Below, piece after piece: positions 43,984 to 52,292 of a DNA stretch of 64,000 bases (its first letter is position 1; each line of letters starts with the position of its first letter). The stretch lies in contig NZ_JAIZEO010000001.1 of NCBI RefSeq assembly GCF_024189315.1, forward strand, positions 1,178,001 through 1,242,000, in the 5' to 3' direction. The DNA comes from Halobacillus sp. A5 (GTDB lineage Bacteria; Bacillota; Bacilli; Bacillales; Halobacillaceae). Made by a program: the position numbers and the translations under genes. The notes under the pieces are model-generated. The model saw nothing but the letters and a program-made list of their open reading frames with translations. It did no database searches and was not told the origin of the DNA.

Positions 43984-44030
43984 TGATTCCGATTGGGCTC
44001 GAACCAACGACCTCCACCCTGTCAAAGTGG
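43984..44030 (-). tRNA. 3' fragment of tRNA-Val(GAC), probable prophage att scar
   Basis: On the minus strand the anticodon arm CCACT-TTGACAG-GGTGG (anticodon GAC), variable segment GAGGTC, T-arm GTTGG-TTCGAGC-CCAAT and acceptor end CGGAATCA are present in order, matching the 3' 60% of a bacillary tRNA-Val. The 5' acceptor strand and D-arm are absent: upstream sequence is unrelated (ATGGCGT..). The end reads ATCCA rather than ACCA. Such 3' halves are left when a phage integrates into a tRNA gene and restores the full gene at its other end. Confidence 0.75.
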
Positions 44031-44123
44031 ACGCCATGGTAGGAAGGCAACCTAAGAATATTAGAGAATTCCTATTAAAACAAGCTCTTATCTAATAAAG
44101 TTCGAAATAAATATGATGAATTT

Positions 44124-44321
44124 TTAATGTTTCCGAAGAGTTTCGGCAACAATTCGGCAACAATTTATGTTTTCTACATTTTCTAGGCAATCCAACCTGT
44201 TAGTGTATTCAACAATGTAGTTTTCAAAGAGGTAGGCCGCCCATAATTCGAAGAACTTTTCCAGACTTTTGTTCCGATCGCTACGGTTAAATTGACTAGA
44301 ATCTATTCTCATTTCCTTCAA
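44124..44321 (-). CDS. Doubtful 65-residue ORF next to the att scar
   Basis: An open frame (FNRSDRNKSLEKFFELWAAYLFENYIVE) with acceptable composition but no recognised family and no strong ribosome binding site. Its 3' part runs over an 11-bp tandem repeat. Small genes between cargo and att are common in prophages, but this could be chance in AT-rich DNA. The neighbouring stretch 44322-44605 shows no gene. Confidence 0.3.
   Translation of the reverse strand: MKEMRIDSSQFNRSDRNKSLEKFFELWAAYLFENYIVEYTNRLDCLENVENINCCRIVAETLRKH
44142..44163. repeat. 11-bp perfect tandem repeat near att
   Basis: TTCGGCAACAA twice in tandem (44142-44152 and 44153-44163), about 110 bp from the tRNA scar on the phage side. 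Short direct repeats at this distance are typical arm-type binding sites of phage tyrosine integrases. Confidence 0.5.
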
Positions 44322-44605
44322 TAAAATCCTTGTACAACTTATTAAAACTTTTCTTCCCTGTTACATATTTTGTGACATTAAAAATGTAACATCAGTTTCT
44401 CCTACTAATCACATTATTGCAGAACCTCTAGTTACTCAATTACTTAAATATAATCTTTAATTTCTTCTCCTAAGTCAACTCTCGACTTTTGAAAACTTTT
44501 ATAAGTAGTTACATTAATAATGTGCCCTAATATTCTTTAATGTGAAGTAGAGACCTTATAACACTCATTAAAATAATATAGGTGTACTAAATTAAATTCT
44601 GCACT

Positions 44606-47017
44606 CTATAAAATATTCATTTCTTTATTGTCACATTCCTCTTCATTTTGAATTTTCCTTTTTGGATAATCTTCCCAATAATTAGAGTATAAAGTTTTAT
44701 CCTGGTATAGAAACCTGGGTTTTTCTATTGAATTATTAATATTAACATTAGGTATTGTTAATTGAGGGTTCATATAGTCAGGTAAACCACATCTAATAAA
44801 TTGAGAATTATTACTTAATTGAAGAAGTACATTATTATAGTTTCTGTAATTTGTAACACCCCTGCCAAATTGGTCTACCTCTGTTCCAGAATAAATATAA
44901 AGCTGCGGAATTATACCATTTACCTCCATTTTGTTGACTAATTCCTCTATAACTCTGGATGTTTTCTCTAATTCATCTATCTTTGGAAATTCATGTATAG
45001 GTCTGTTATGTTTAATTCTGTTCCTAACGTTACTTACATTAGCATTTTCAAGTATAGAGGTTATTTCTTTTAAATTCTCAATCAACCTCCTTACATCGCT
45101 TTCATTTAAATTTAACAAGAAAATTTTGTAATCAAATGGGAACTTAAAAATATTTGTTTTATTATGGTATGAAGGAAATTCTGAAATTGGTCTCTTGAAA
45201 GAACTTCTTTTATTTAGATAGTCCTCACAAATTTCAGCAACAACTACAAAACCTTTAATTAGAGGATATAAAGTATTTTTCCCTTCACTATCTAAAACTA
45301 GATAGTCAGTATCACTGATATAATATTGAAAATCATTAATATTTCTTACCATAAACTTTCTTGCGTCTTCTAAATTAAACTCAAATTTGGTATCTAAATA
45401 ATGATCAGCTAATAATGACCAAGTAATAAAGGACAAGCTATAATCTAAAATCTCTTCTAAGGAAACAAAATAATTAACACCTGAACTTCTAATGGTTTCT
45501 CTTTCTTCTTCAGTTATAACGTCACTTATCTTTATTATTTTTAAGAAATGTTCATGCCTCTTCCAAAAAACATTTAAATAATCTGGATATGACATTGAAT
45601 TAAACCCTAACTTCCATAAAATTTTATTTAAAATGTATTCTTCTTTTATTGATGGATAAGGGAACTCAAAATCCCCGTATTTCAGATAATTAAAAGTTGC
45701 TTTAACGTAATCCGCATTATCAAATATCAAGTTAATTAGGATTTTCTGAGGATTTTCGTTAAGTAAATATTTCTCTAATTTCTCTACAAAGTTATCTCCA
45801 TGTATATTTCTAAGTTTCCATTCAAGCTTCTCCATTTGATCTGATTCTGAATATAATTTTGTAATAAGATTTTTTAATCTAATAAGCGCAATGTTTGTAT
45901 TCTCCTTACTATCAATTGTGCACCTTAAACCATATCTTGAACATTCGATTTTCAGATTAAACCTTTTTCTTCTCTTTCTTGTAATATAAGGTCTTCTAAT
46001 CTCACTAGATGAGATATTAATTTTGTTATCATAAATTAATCGTTCTAACGCCTCAGCTATTTCATTATCTTTGAATAAAAGAATTAACTGCATACACTGC
46101 GAATGTTGTAATGTATTAGCTATTCCCCAACCATCTCCATTCCAAATATGATTAAATTCGTGGTCCTTAGGAAAAGAGGCCCTAATTTCCTTATGTTTAT
46201 TTATTAATAAACTTAATAAAATTTTGAGTTCCCCTTCAGGGAATGTACCTAGTAAGTCAGGTAAATTCTCTAAGTTATTATCATCATAAAAGTTTGGCTT
46301 TCTTAATGGGGTTAGTTGTGGAAAATAACTTTGAAAATCCTGTCCTATTTCTCGAATTTCATTAATTAACTCATTAATAACACTGGATGCAGTCATTAAA
46401 CTAGTAATATGCAGTGCATGACAGGAAGTATCTTGGCAATGACGGATAGGTACATCTCTAACAGGACTGTAGTTCCTAAATTCTGTTGATTTTAACAGAC
46501 CAAAAGGCCCCGTTAAAAGATCATTAACTTGAAACACGCCATTTGGAGTGTTATCCAATAGACTTAAAGTCTCTTCATAATTTATCTCTTCATCATTACC
46601 GTACATATCGAAAAATTTATCGTATAATTCTCTTCCAAATACATAAGGAAATAATAACTTTTTATTTTTAATTTCTTCATGTACAGTTTTTAATAAAAGA
46701 TCGAAGTTACTAAGTTCTAGATCAATATAGCCAGGGGATGACAATACAGTTGCCAACTTTAATTCTGGACCATTTTTACTTATAGTTTTTAACTTATCTA
46801 ATAATTGTTCAATAACTTCTTGACCTATATCATTTAATACTATTGCTTCACTATATGATTGTGATGGAGTATAATCTTTAGATAATATACATTTGTGTAG
46901 GAACATACTTATATCATATATAAGTCTATGCTTTTCTGTAGTTTTGTGAGAATTTCCTTCTAAACTTTTAGTCTTACTGTTCTCACCTAAATTTAAACCT
47001 GAATTTGAATTTACCAT
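44606..47017 (-). CDS. Unknown 803-residue prophage cargo protein with HEPN-like motif
   Basis: A large, soluble, mostly helical protein of no family I recognise. A Cys/His cluster (RHCQDTSCHALH, C194, C199, H200, H203) could bind zinc, and a basic patch (ITRKRRKRFNLKIECS) lies near residue 350. Near the C-terminus NVRNRIKHNRP (residues 664-672) gives R-N-x-x-x-H followed by a long helix (IDELEKTSRVIEELVNKM), the arrangement of HEPN ribonucleases. It is the last large gene before the att scar, where phages carry immunity or conversion genes. GGAGGA precedes the ATG (minus AAGGAGGATTCAG). An RNase-type defence or toxin role is an inference. Confidence 0.7.
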   Translation of the reverse strand: MVNSNSGLNLGENSKTKSLEGNSHKTTEKHRLIYDISMFLHKCILSKDYTPSQSYSEAIVLNDIGQEVIEQLLDKLKTISKNGPELKLATVLSSPGYIDLELSNFDLLLKTVHEEIKNKKLLFPYVFGRELYDKFFDMYGNDEEINYEETLSLLDNTPNGVFQVNDLLTGPFGLLKSTEFRNYSPVRDVPIRHCQDTSCHALHITSLMTASSVINELINEIREIGQDFQSYFPQLTPLRKPNFYDDNNLENLPDLLGTFPEGELKILLSLLINKHKEIRASFPKDHEFNHIWNGDGWGIANTLQHSQCMQLILLFKDNEIAEALERLIYDNKINISSSEIRRPYITRKRRKRFNLKIECSRYGLRCTIDSKENTNIALIRLKNLITKLYSESDQMEKLEWKLRNIHGDNFVEKLEKYLLNENPQKILINLIFDNADYVKATFNYLKYGDFEFPYPSIKEEYILNKILWKLGFNSMSYPDYLNVFWKRHEHFLKIIKISDVITEEERETIRSSGVNYFVSLEEILDYSLSFITWSLLADHYLDTKFEFNLEDARKFMVRNINDFQYYISDTDYLVLDSEGKNTLYPLIKGFVVVAEICEDYLNKRSSFKRPISEFPSYHNKTNIFKFPFDYKIFLLNLNESDVRRLIENLKEITSILENANVSNVRNRIKHNRPIHEFPKIDELEKTSRVIEELVNKMEVNGIIPQLYIYSGTEVDQFGRGVTNYRNYNNVLLQLSNNSQFIRCGLPDYMNPQLTIPNVNINNSIEKPRFLYQDKTLYSNYWEDYPKRKIQNEEECDNKEMNIL

Positions 47018-47118
47018 CTGAATCCTCCTTATTTAATTGTATTTTAACTCATTATTGCAAAAAGTGGAATTATTAACCAAAGCTCTCACAACTTAAGATA
47101 CAGTTAATTTACTAGATA

Positions 47119-47144
47119 AAAGCTCACCAACAAAGGTGAGCTTT
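47119..47144. terminator. Terminator of the 105-residue cargo gene
   Basis: Perfect 10-bp stem AAAGCTCACC / GGTGAGCTTT with loop AACAAA; on the minus strand it ends GCTTTTATC. Confidence 0.65.
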
Positions 47145-47151
47145 CATGATG

Positions 47152-47469
47152 TTATGATCCTCTTTCTACGCTGCCAAGCGGTTTGTCTATAGCATATAAT
47201 TCCCTCAAGAGTGGATCTGAGTTGTCATACTTACCTTCTTCAATATCCGTTAGTTGACCAAGTAAGAAGTCTCTTGCGCGGTCTTCCAATGTGTGGATTT
47301 GCGATTGTAGGACTTTGCGGAAGGGAAAGCTAGGTAAATATTCCATGACTATATAACGGTCGTCCTCTCCTTTTTTTAAGGACCACAGTATTTGAATCTC
47401 ACCCTCAATCGGGTAGTCCATTATATACCCAAAACCTGAGTCTAAAGTAATGTTATCCATACTTAACAC
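47152..47469 (-). CDS. Hypothetical prophage protein
   Basis: A 105-residue soluble, acidic protein (DSGFGYIMDYPIEGEIQILWSLKKGEDDRY, then LPSFPFRKVLQSQIHTLEDRARDFL). AGGAGG lies 5-8 nt before the start (minus AAAGGAGGTGTTAAG). It stands alone between two terminators in the cargo zone. Base composition is closer to the phage late genes than to its AT-rich neighbours. No family recognised. Confidence 0.6.
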   Translation of the reverse strand: MLSMDNITLDSGFGYIMDYPIEGEIQILWSLKKGEDDRYIVMEYLPSFPFRKVLQSQIHTLEDRARDFLLGQLTDIEEGKYDNSDPLLRELYAIDKPLGSVERGS

Positions 47470-47536
47470 CTCCTTTAGGACTATATATTCGACATAAATT
47501 CTTGAATTTCCTTCAAAGATTTGAAATTTTTTCTGG

Positions 47537-47568
47537 AGAAAAAATCCCCTTGCTAGTTAAGCAAAGGG
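47537..47568 (-). terminator. Terminator of the toroid lipoprotein gene
   Basis: Minus strand CCCTTTGC..GCAAGGGG hairpin followed by ATTTTTTC, 16 nt past the stop at 47585. Confidence 0.75.
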
Positions 47569-47584
47569 CTTTAAATAATTTAAT

Positions 47585-49228
47585 CTAACTAATTTTTTCT
47601 ATTAGCTCACCGTAATAAGTTGCCCTTAAATTATTTTCAGACCCTCCTTTTTCTTCGCTATAAGTCCCTGTTTCATTTTTAAATTGCTTTGCAAGTTTCT
47701 TAGCTTTAGAGATTTTTCCTTCTATATCTGAATAGCCCATTTTTTCTAATATTTTAATTGCATGATACGTTTTATCTAAAGAAGGTTTTCCTTTTCCGAA
47801 ACCATCTTCATTTTCCCTGCTCATTACGAAATCAATAATTCCCTCTTTTTCCTCACTTGTAAATTTATTTTGAGGAATATTATCTACAATTAAATATGTT
47901 TCATATAGAGTAGAAGTTTCCTGTCCATAACCCCCGTCATTATTTTTCATCGAGGAAAAATCAGCTTTTAAATCTTTATCTTTGGACAATTTATAACTAC
48001 TTAAATTATAAAACATACTTTGATTACTATCTAAGGATTCATTGCTAGAAGGTAAATTAAAATCTTCTATTGATAAACCCAAAAGTTTTCTGGACTCTAA
48101 AAGATAATACAAGTCCCTTGCACTTAAATCACTCTTTGTACTAAATTCCTCTATAAGGTTAGTAGTTTCTTTTGGCACTTTTTCACCCATTAGATCTAAG
48201 GTCTTTATAGCTCTATATGTCTGAATGATATTCGAGTTAATGTTATTTTCCGTATATAGGGTTGGTGAGATTTCTGTATATTGAATCTCCTCAGTTAAAT
48301 TACTAGATAACTCAACTCCTAAATATTTATTAATTTCATATGTTAATTTAGGATCATAATTAGATTCACTGTACATATTAAAGCCATCATCTGTAGTCTT
48401 GAATCTATTAATACGTTTATAGACTTCGTCACTTATATTAAATCCTTCAAAATCTATTTCGTCTGATAACTGTGAGAGATAGAGGGTTTGTAATGTAGCC
48501 TCTTCAGGATTCTTAGCAAAATTTATATCTCCTTTTTTCGAAACAAATTCTTCAATTTCTTTTCTTTCATTGCTGCTTAGAGAGGTGCCCTGTAATTCTA
48601 TTATTTTTTTATAAGAGGTATATAGAGATGCTTTATATTTATTTTCACTCTCTTTTATACTTTCAAAAAGAGAAGATCTTGTCTCCTTTTTTATTTTAGG
48701 AGTTTCCCCTGTAATGTTATTAATAATTATTAACGCGTCTAATGTGGTAGAAACCTTTTCCACCTCTTTTCCCTCTTCCTTAGAAAACCAATACAGCCCA
48801 TCTTTTCTATTATCCTTAAGTTTGCTTATTAACCTATTTATTTCTTCTTCACCTAATGATATTTGATGTTTGGATACTAATTCACTGAGATACCTAAATT
48901 CAAGGATACTAGCTCTACTTAACTCTTGATCTACTTTATGGTTAAAATCTTCTTTAATATAATTTTTATAAACCTCATCTATTTCAACTATATCTTTCTT
49001 TAATAATGCTCTATTATAAAATGTATTATAATAATTAAGTTTTTTTTCTTGATTGAACCCTATAAACCCACCGTCTTTATTCATTGATTCTAAAATAACC
49101 TCTGCTACCTTAGATTGATCTTTTGAATCTCTATTTTCTTGTAGAACCTCACATCCTCCGATTATTATTAGAATGATAATAATAAATACAAAGTTAAATT
49201 TCTTAATTTTGTACACCCTTTTTTTCAT
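47585..49228 (-). CDS. Lipoprotein with prenyltransferase/squalene-cyclase-like repeats
   Basis: A 547-residue protein starting at 49228: basic N-terminus, hydrophobic stretch and lipobox IIIGGC (Cys 26). The mature part carries repeated DGG/DGF turns typical of alpha/alpha-toroid prenyltransferase or squalene-oxidase repeats: NKDGGFIGF (about residue 52), KDGLYWF (143), DDGFNMY (280), NNDGGYGQET (about 430) and NEDGFGKGKPSLDKTYHAI (about 475). It is therefore a surface-anchored toroid, not a cytoplasmic enzyme; no Asp-rich cyclase motif is seen. It follows an exported protein gene with an 82-nt gap holding a short hairpin. The ribosome binding site is weak. Strongly AT-rich, a sign of transfer. 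Confidence 0.7.
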   Translation of the reverse strand: MKKRVYKIKKFNFVFIIIILIIIGGCEVLQENRDSKDQSKVAEVILESMNKDGGFIGFNQEKKLNYYNTFYNRALLKKDIVEIDEVYKNYIKEDFNHKVDQELSRASILEFRYLSELVSKHQISLGEEEINRLISKLKDNRKDGLYWFSKEEGKEVEKVSTTLDALIIINNITGETPKIKKETRSSLFESIKESENKYKASLYTSYKKIIELQGTSLSSNERKEIEEFVSKKGDINFAKNPEEATLQTLYLSQLSDEIDFEGFNISDEVYKRINRFKTTDDGFNMYSESNYDPKLTYEINKYLGVELSSNLTEEIQYTEISPTLYTENNINSNIIQTYRAIKTLDLMGEKVPKETTNLIEEFSTKSDLSARDLYYLLESRKLLGLSIEDFNLPSSNESLDSNQSMFYNLSSYKLSKDKDLKADFSSMKNNDGGYGQETSTLYETYLIVDNIPQNKFTSEEKEGIIDFVMSRENEDGFGKGKPSLDKTYHAIKILEKMGYSDIEGKISKAKKLAKQFKNETGTYSEEKGGSENNLRATYYGELIEKIS

Positions 49229-49310
49229 ATTAATTAAATCTTTTAAACTATAATTAAATATAGAAAGCCTTCTCTTAGAGAAGACTTTTAGATAAATTAC
49301 CAAATTTAAA

Positions 49311-49973
49311 TTACCAAATATCAAAATCTACATTCGTGGAATCCCCGTAAGAAGTACCACCATTAGTTATAGTAGCTTTCCCTCTAGAGGTTACACCGTC
49401 AAGCTCCCCATCACTACTTGAAGCAGAAACAGTATTCCATACATAATCTCTGTTTGATTCGCTAGAGTCTACAGTGACTTCATCATAGTTAACTGTTGCA
49501 GTAGATGTTCCATATCCACTCCAACTGGCACCTCCTGTACCAACACTCCAATTGGCAGTTGTAAAATCAAAGTCGATTTCAGGCTGTAGAACTACTTCGT
49601 CCGCTGGGCCTCCACTAAAAGAAAGGTTACCACGAACATCGGCACTGCTATTGCCTGCATCTACTGATGTTGAATTTGACATATAAAAGGTCTCTCCACC
49701 TACAGTATATGAATCAGAATTATAGCCATTTTCAAATTCATTATTTCCCATACGTACCGTTTCTGTTGAAAGTGTACTAAAACCGCTATTGTCTTCGGTT
49801 ACTTGTTGTTCATATTCTTCTTGGTTTTCTATTTCATATACTTCGTAACCTTTTCCTTCTTTCACCTTTTCACCATGTTGAATATTAGCTCCTTCTGAAG
49901 CACTAACAAAAGTCGGTGACAAAAAGACTGATGTTAATAATGCACCTGTGACTAAAGAATTAATTTTTTTCAT
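49311..49973 (-). CDS. Exported beta-rich protein of the prophage
   Basis: A 220-residue secreted protein. The start at 49973 has AGGAGGAG 7 nt upstream; the signal peptide is KKINSLVTGALLTSVFLSPTFVSA with AxA cleavage after about residue 25. A charged linker (about 26-60) precedes a Ser/Thr/Gly/Asn-rich beta domain (ANWSVGTGGASWSGYGTSTA, near 150) that ends in DFDIW. There are no Cys residues in the mature part. The domain loosely recalls small secreted bacteriocin or adhesin folds, but I cannot assign a family. Next gene: the toroid lipoprotein. Confidence 0.65.
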   Translation of the reverse strand: MKKINSLVTGALLTSVFLSPTFVSASEGANIQHGEKVKEGKGYEVYEIENQEEYEQQVTEDNSGFSTLSTETVRMGNNEFENGYNSDSYTVGGETFYMSNSTSVDAGNSSADVRGNLSFSGGPADEVVLQPEIDFDFTTANWSVGTGGASWSGYGTSTATVNYDEVTVDSSESNRDYVWNTVSASSSDGELDGVTSRGKATITNGGTSYGDSTNVDFDIW

Positions 49974-50064
49974 ATTACTCCTCCTATGTTGAAAATTCCC
50001 AGCTGGGATATTACAATTCCAAATGTAACATTTACGAAATATTTTTGTCAAAGGATGGTAAAAA

Positions 50065-50544
50065 ATGAATAAATTTCTTTTTTTAGTTTTATTTTCAATT
50101 AGTTTGGTGGGGTGCTCTACTGAGCAAGCTGAAGAGGATACAGAAACTAATAATGAAGCGAATCAAGGAGCGAATGAAAAAATAACTATCAATACAGGGG
50201 ATGAGAAATACGAATTAGAGCCAGTATATAAATGCAATGAAAATTGTAATCTTAAAGAAGATCTTAGTATAGTAGATGACAATTTTGATAACTATGAGAT
50301 AACTGAAATAGATTCGCCAAAAAATCTAAAAATTGACCAAGAAGATGTAAAAGTTAATCGTTCTGGGGCTATGGTTAATTATACTTCAACAACACAGCAA
50401 GTGAACTTGAGTGAAGATCATACTCTACCAGTATTAGGCAATAATGGGGAAACATCAAAATATGTTTATTATAAACATCACAATACTGAGGATGAAAAAC
50501 AATCTAAATATGATATTTATGCTTTTACAGTTGTTCCCAACTAA
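50065..50544 (+). CDS. Small prophage lipoprotein
   Basis: A 159-residue lipoprotein with lipobox SISLVGC (Cys 17), an acidic Asn/Glu-rich linker (TEQAEEDTETNNEANQGANE) and a C-terminal beta domain with a paired Cys motif YKCNENCNL. It is the only rightward gene in the cargo zone, divergent from the exported protein gene with 91 bp between the starts, which suggests paired regulation. It could be an immunity-type or superinfection lipoprotein; no direct evidence. Confidence 0.65.
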   Translation: MNKFLFLVLFSISLVGCSTEQAEEDTETNNEANQGANEKITINTGDEKYELEPVYKCNENCNLKEDLSIVDDNFDNYEITEIDSPKNLKIDQEDVKVNRSGAMVNYTSTTQQVNLSEDHTLPVLGNNGETSKYVYYKHHNTEDEKQSKYDIYAFTVVPN

Positions 50545-50566
50545 ACATATTTTTATAAAATTTTAG

Positions 50567-50596
50567 AAAAGCTCAGACTATTTTGTCTGAGCTTTT
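50567..50596. terminator. Bidirectional terminator
   Basis: Perfect 12-bp stem AAAAGCTCAGAC / GTCTGAGCTTTT with loop TATTTT, between the lipoprotein and amidase genes that converge here. Confidence 0.85.
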
Positions 50597-50653
50597 TCAA
50601 GTAGTGTAATCTTGTTTTAATCTAGCCAGCTAGTGACGGGGAATTAAGTGGTT

Positions 50654-51418
50654 TTATTCTGTGTGAAAACTCACATAATTCGGGTTCGCAGTAATAAACA
50701 GACCACTTTTTATTTTATACATTTGACCGACTCCTACCGGAAACTTATCACGAACGACTGTAAACACCTCTCCTTTACTTACAATCACAGCACGGTCATC
50801 CCAATTAGCTGAGTTATAAGTCCATAAGGAATCAGTAATCACTTCAACATACACTTGTTGGCTCTCAGTTCTTCCAGTAAGATCAAGAGCGTTCGCTAAT
50901 CCTTTTGCATGTCCTCTCGCTACTTTTGTAAGAAAAGCATCGGTTTTTAAAGCTGCAGCATCCGATGTGTTATCAATAAACCCATTTTCGGTAAGAACAG
51001 CTGGCATTGCTGATTCTCTCACCATATGGAAATTAGCTTCTTTCTTTCCGCGATCATTAAACTCAGTTTCGGCTACAATAGCATCGTGAACAATCTCGCC
51101 CAATCGGTTCGTTTCTGCTTTTCCAGAATAGCTCCCATTGTACGTATAAGATTCAAAACCTGCCCCACCACTAGCATTTATATGGACAGAAACCAAGTAA
51201 TCAGCTCCCCAATCATTCGCCATGTTCGTCCGTTGGGATAATGATAATGTTTCATCACTAGTTCGAGACAATTTTACGGAATGACCCTCATATTCATTAT
51301 TTAAAATATCTCGTGTTTTGAGGGCAATATCTAGTGTTAAATCCTTCTCTCGAAGTCCGTTTCCTGTAGCTCCTGGATCTGATCCACCATGTCCTGCATC
51401 AATAAAAATGTTTGTCAT
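50654..51418 (-). CDS. Phage endolysin, N-acetylmuramoyl-L-alanine amidase
   Basis: A 254-residue Amidase_3 enzyme with the zinc ligands and motifs FIDAGHGGSDPGATGNGLREKDL (about residues 5-27), YLVSVHINASGG (about 74-85) and NFHMVRESAMPAVLTENGFIDN containing the catalytic Glu. A C-terminal domain of about 75 residues (VITDSLWTYNSANWDDRAVIVSKGE) looks like an SH3-type wall binder. It cuts the amide bond between muramic acid and the peptide to release phage. No signal peptide, as expected with a holin. Follows holin and XhlA genes. Confidence 0.9.
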   Translation of the reverse strand: MTNIFIDAGHGGSDPGATGNGLREKDLTLDIALKTRDILNNEYEGHSVKLSRTSDETLSLSQRTNMANDWGADYLVSVHINASGGAGFESYTYNGSYSGKAETNRLGEIVHDAIVAETEFNDRGKKEANFHMVRESAMPAVLTENGFIDNTSDAAALKTDAFLTKVARGHAKGLANALDLTGRTESQQVYVEVITDSLWTYNSANWDDRAVIVSKGEVFTVVRDKFPVGVGQMYKIKSGLFITANPNYVSFHTE

Positions 51419-51480
51419 AATAAATTTCCTCCTTAAAATTTTGCATTAAAAAACGACTCGTCATTTAGACCAGCCGCTAG

Positions 51481-51723
51481 TTATTTAGTGAGATTTGAAC
51501 TTTTCAATACCTCTTTTTGTTGCTTCCCTTTCAATGTTACATAGTTGTTTTTAAACCATGCCCATGCACTGGCTGTTGCAGTCACTACCATGGTTATGAT
51601 TTCTCCCCAGGATTCTTCGGTGCCAGGGATAGGGTTCAATCCGGCTGCTACTAATAACTGATTAGCAAGTGCTAAAATTAATACCACTGTGCGCACAATT
51701 GTACCTCTGTCCAATATCCTCAC
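51481..51723 (-). CDS. Phage holin (SPP1/XhlB type)
   Basis: An 80-residue protein with two hydrophobic helices (about residues 10-28 and 40-58: VVLILALANQLLVAAG and ITMVVTATASAWAWF) and a basic tail, matching the SPP1 holin family. It opens the membrane for the amidase encoded next. It follows the XhlA-type gene, the usual lysis order of PBSX- and SPP1-like phages. Confidence 0.85.
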   Translation of the reverse strand: MRILDRGTIVRTVVLILALANQLLVAAGLNPIPGTEESWGEIITMVVTATASAWAWFKNNYVTLKGKQQKEVLKSSNLTK

Positions 51724-51737
51724 CTCCTTTCACCTAA

Positions 51738-52073
51738 TTAGATATGAGGCAATAATAAAGCGATAGCCGAAATGGCTACCGCAACCCATGCTGGTAAATT
51801 CTTTTTCCAGTTGTCTTTATCTTTAACAATTCGTTCTACATCCCCCTTATCTGCTTTTGTTTTTAGGTCTTCCTCCAAATCGCCTATATCCTTAGAGTTA
51901 TCCTTCGAACGTCGGTCCGCTGATTGAGCTGTGTCGTAAGTGTTATCCACCTTCTTTTTAATATCAAGTACATGATCTAACTTTTCAGTTTGTTTCGCTA
52001 GCGCGACTTTTACATCCATGAGTACAGTCATGAACTTTTCCATGTCTTCCACTTCCTTATCCACTTGTGGCAT
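51738..52073 (-). CDS. XhlA-type hemolysin/lysis protein
   Basis: A 111-residue protein with a long N-terminal coiled coil (MEKFMTVLMDVKVALAKQTEKLDHVLDIKKK) and a single C-terminal membrane helix (PAWVAVAISAIALLLP), the layout of XhlA, which works with the XhlB holin in host lysis. The gene is immediately upstream of the holin gene. Confidence 0.75.
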   Translation of the reverse strand: MPQVDKEVEDMEKFMTVLMDVKVALAKQTEKLDHVLDIKKKVDNTYDTAQSADRRSKDNSKDIGDLEEDLKTKADKGDVERIVKDKDNWKKNLPAWVAVAISAIALLLPHI

Positions 52074-52124
52074 ACTTGACCCCCTAACTCAACAAATACT
52101 AATTTCATACATTTAAGAAAAGTA

Positions 52125-52289
52125 TCACTTATCGACTGATTGGTTCTCTTTCAATTGTTTATTTTCTTTTACTAATTGATCACGCTCGGCCATAAGTATA
52201 GCGACCTCCTGTTCAAGCCCTGCCACCTTTTGAGCGTGTCTTTGAGTTTGGATATCGATTACTTTCCTAGCATCGATCTGTCCGTCCAT
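52125..52289 (-). CDS. Small coiled-coil phage protein
   Basis: A 54-residue frame (QRHAQKVAGLEQEVAILMAE in the middle, then RDQLVKENKQLKENQ) that is one continuous heptad coiled coil. The ATG follows GGGGGAATAATAG, a good ribosome binding site, 4 nt past the tail gene stop. Tiny proteins at this place (XkdX-like position) are common between tail fibre and lysis genes; the family itself is not recognised. Confidence 0.65.
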   Translation of the reverse strand: MDGQIDARKVIDIQTQRHAQKVAGLEQEVAILMAERDQLVKENKQLKENQSVDK

Positions 52290-52292
52290 CTA

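Noticed and set aside
49311-49973. Lactococcin 972-type bacteriocin assignment for the exported protein
   Set aside because: The GG-x-x-W and terminal W features are superficial; the S-x-Y and His pattern of that family is absent and no ABC transporter lies nearby.
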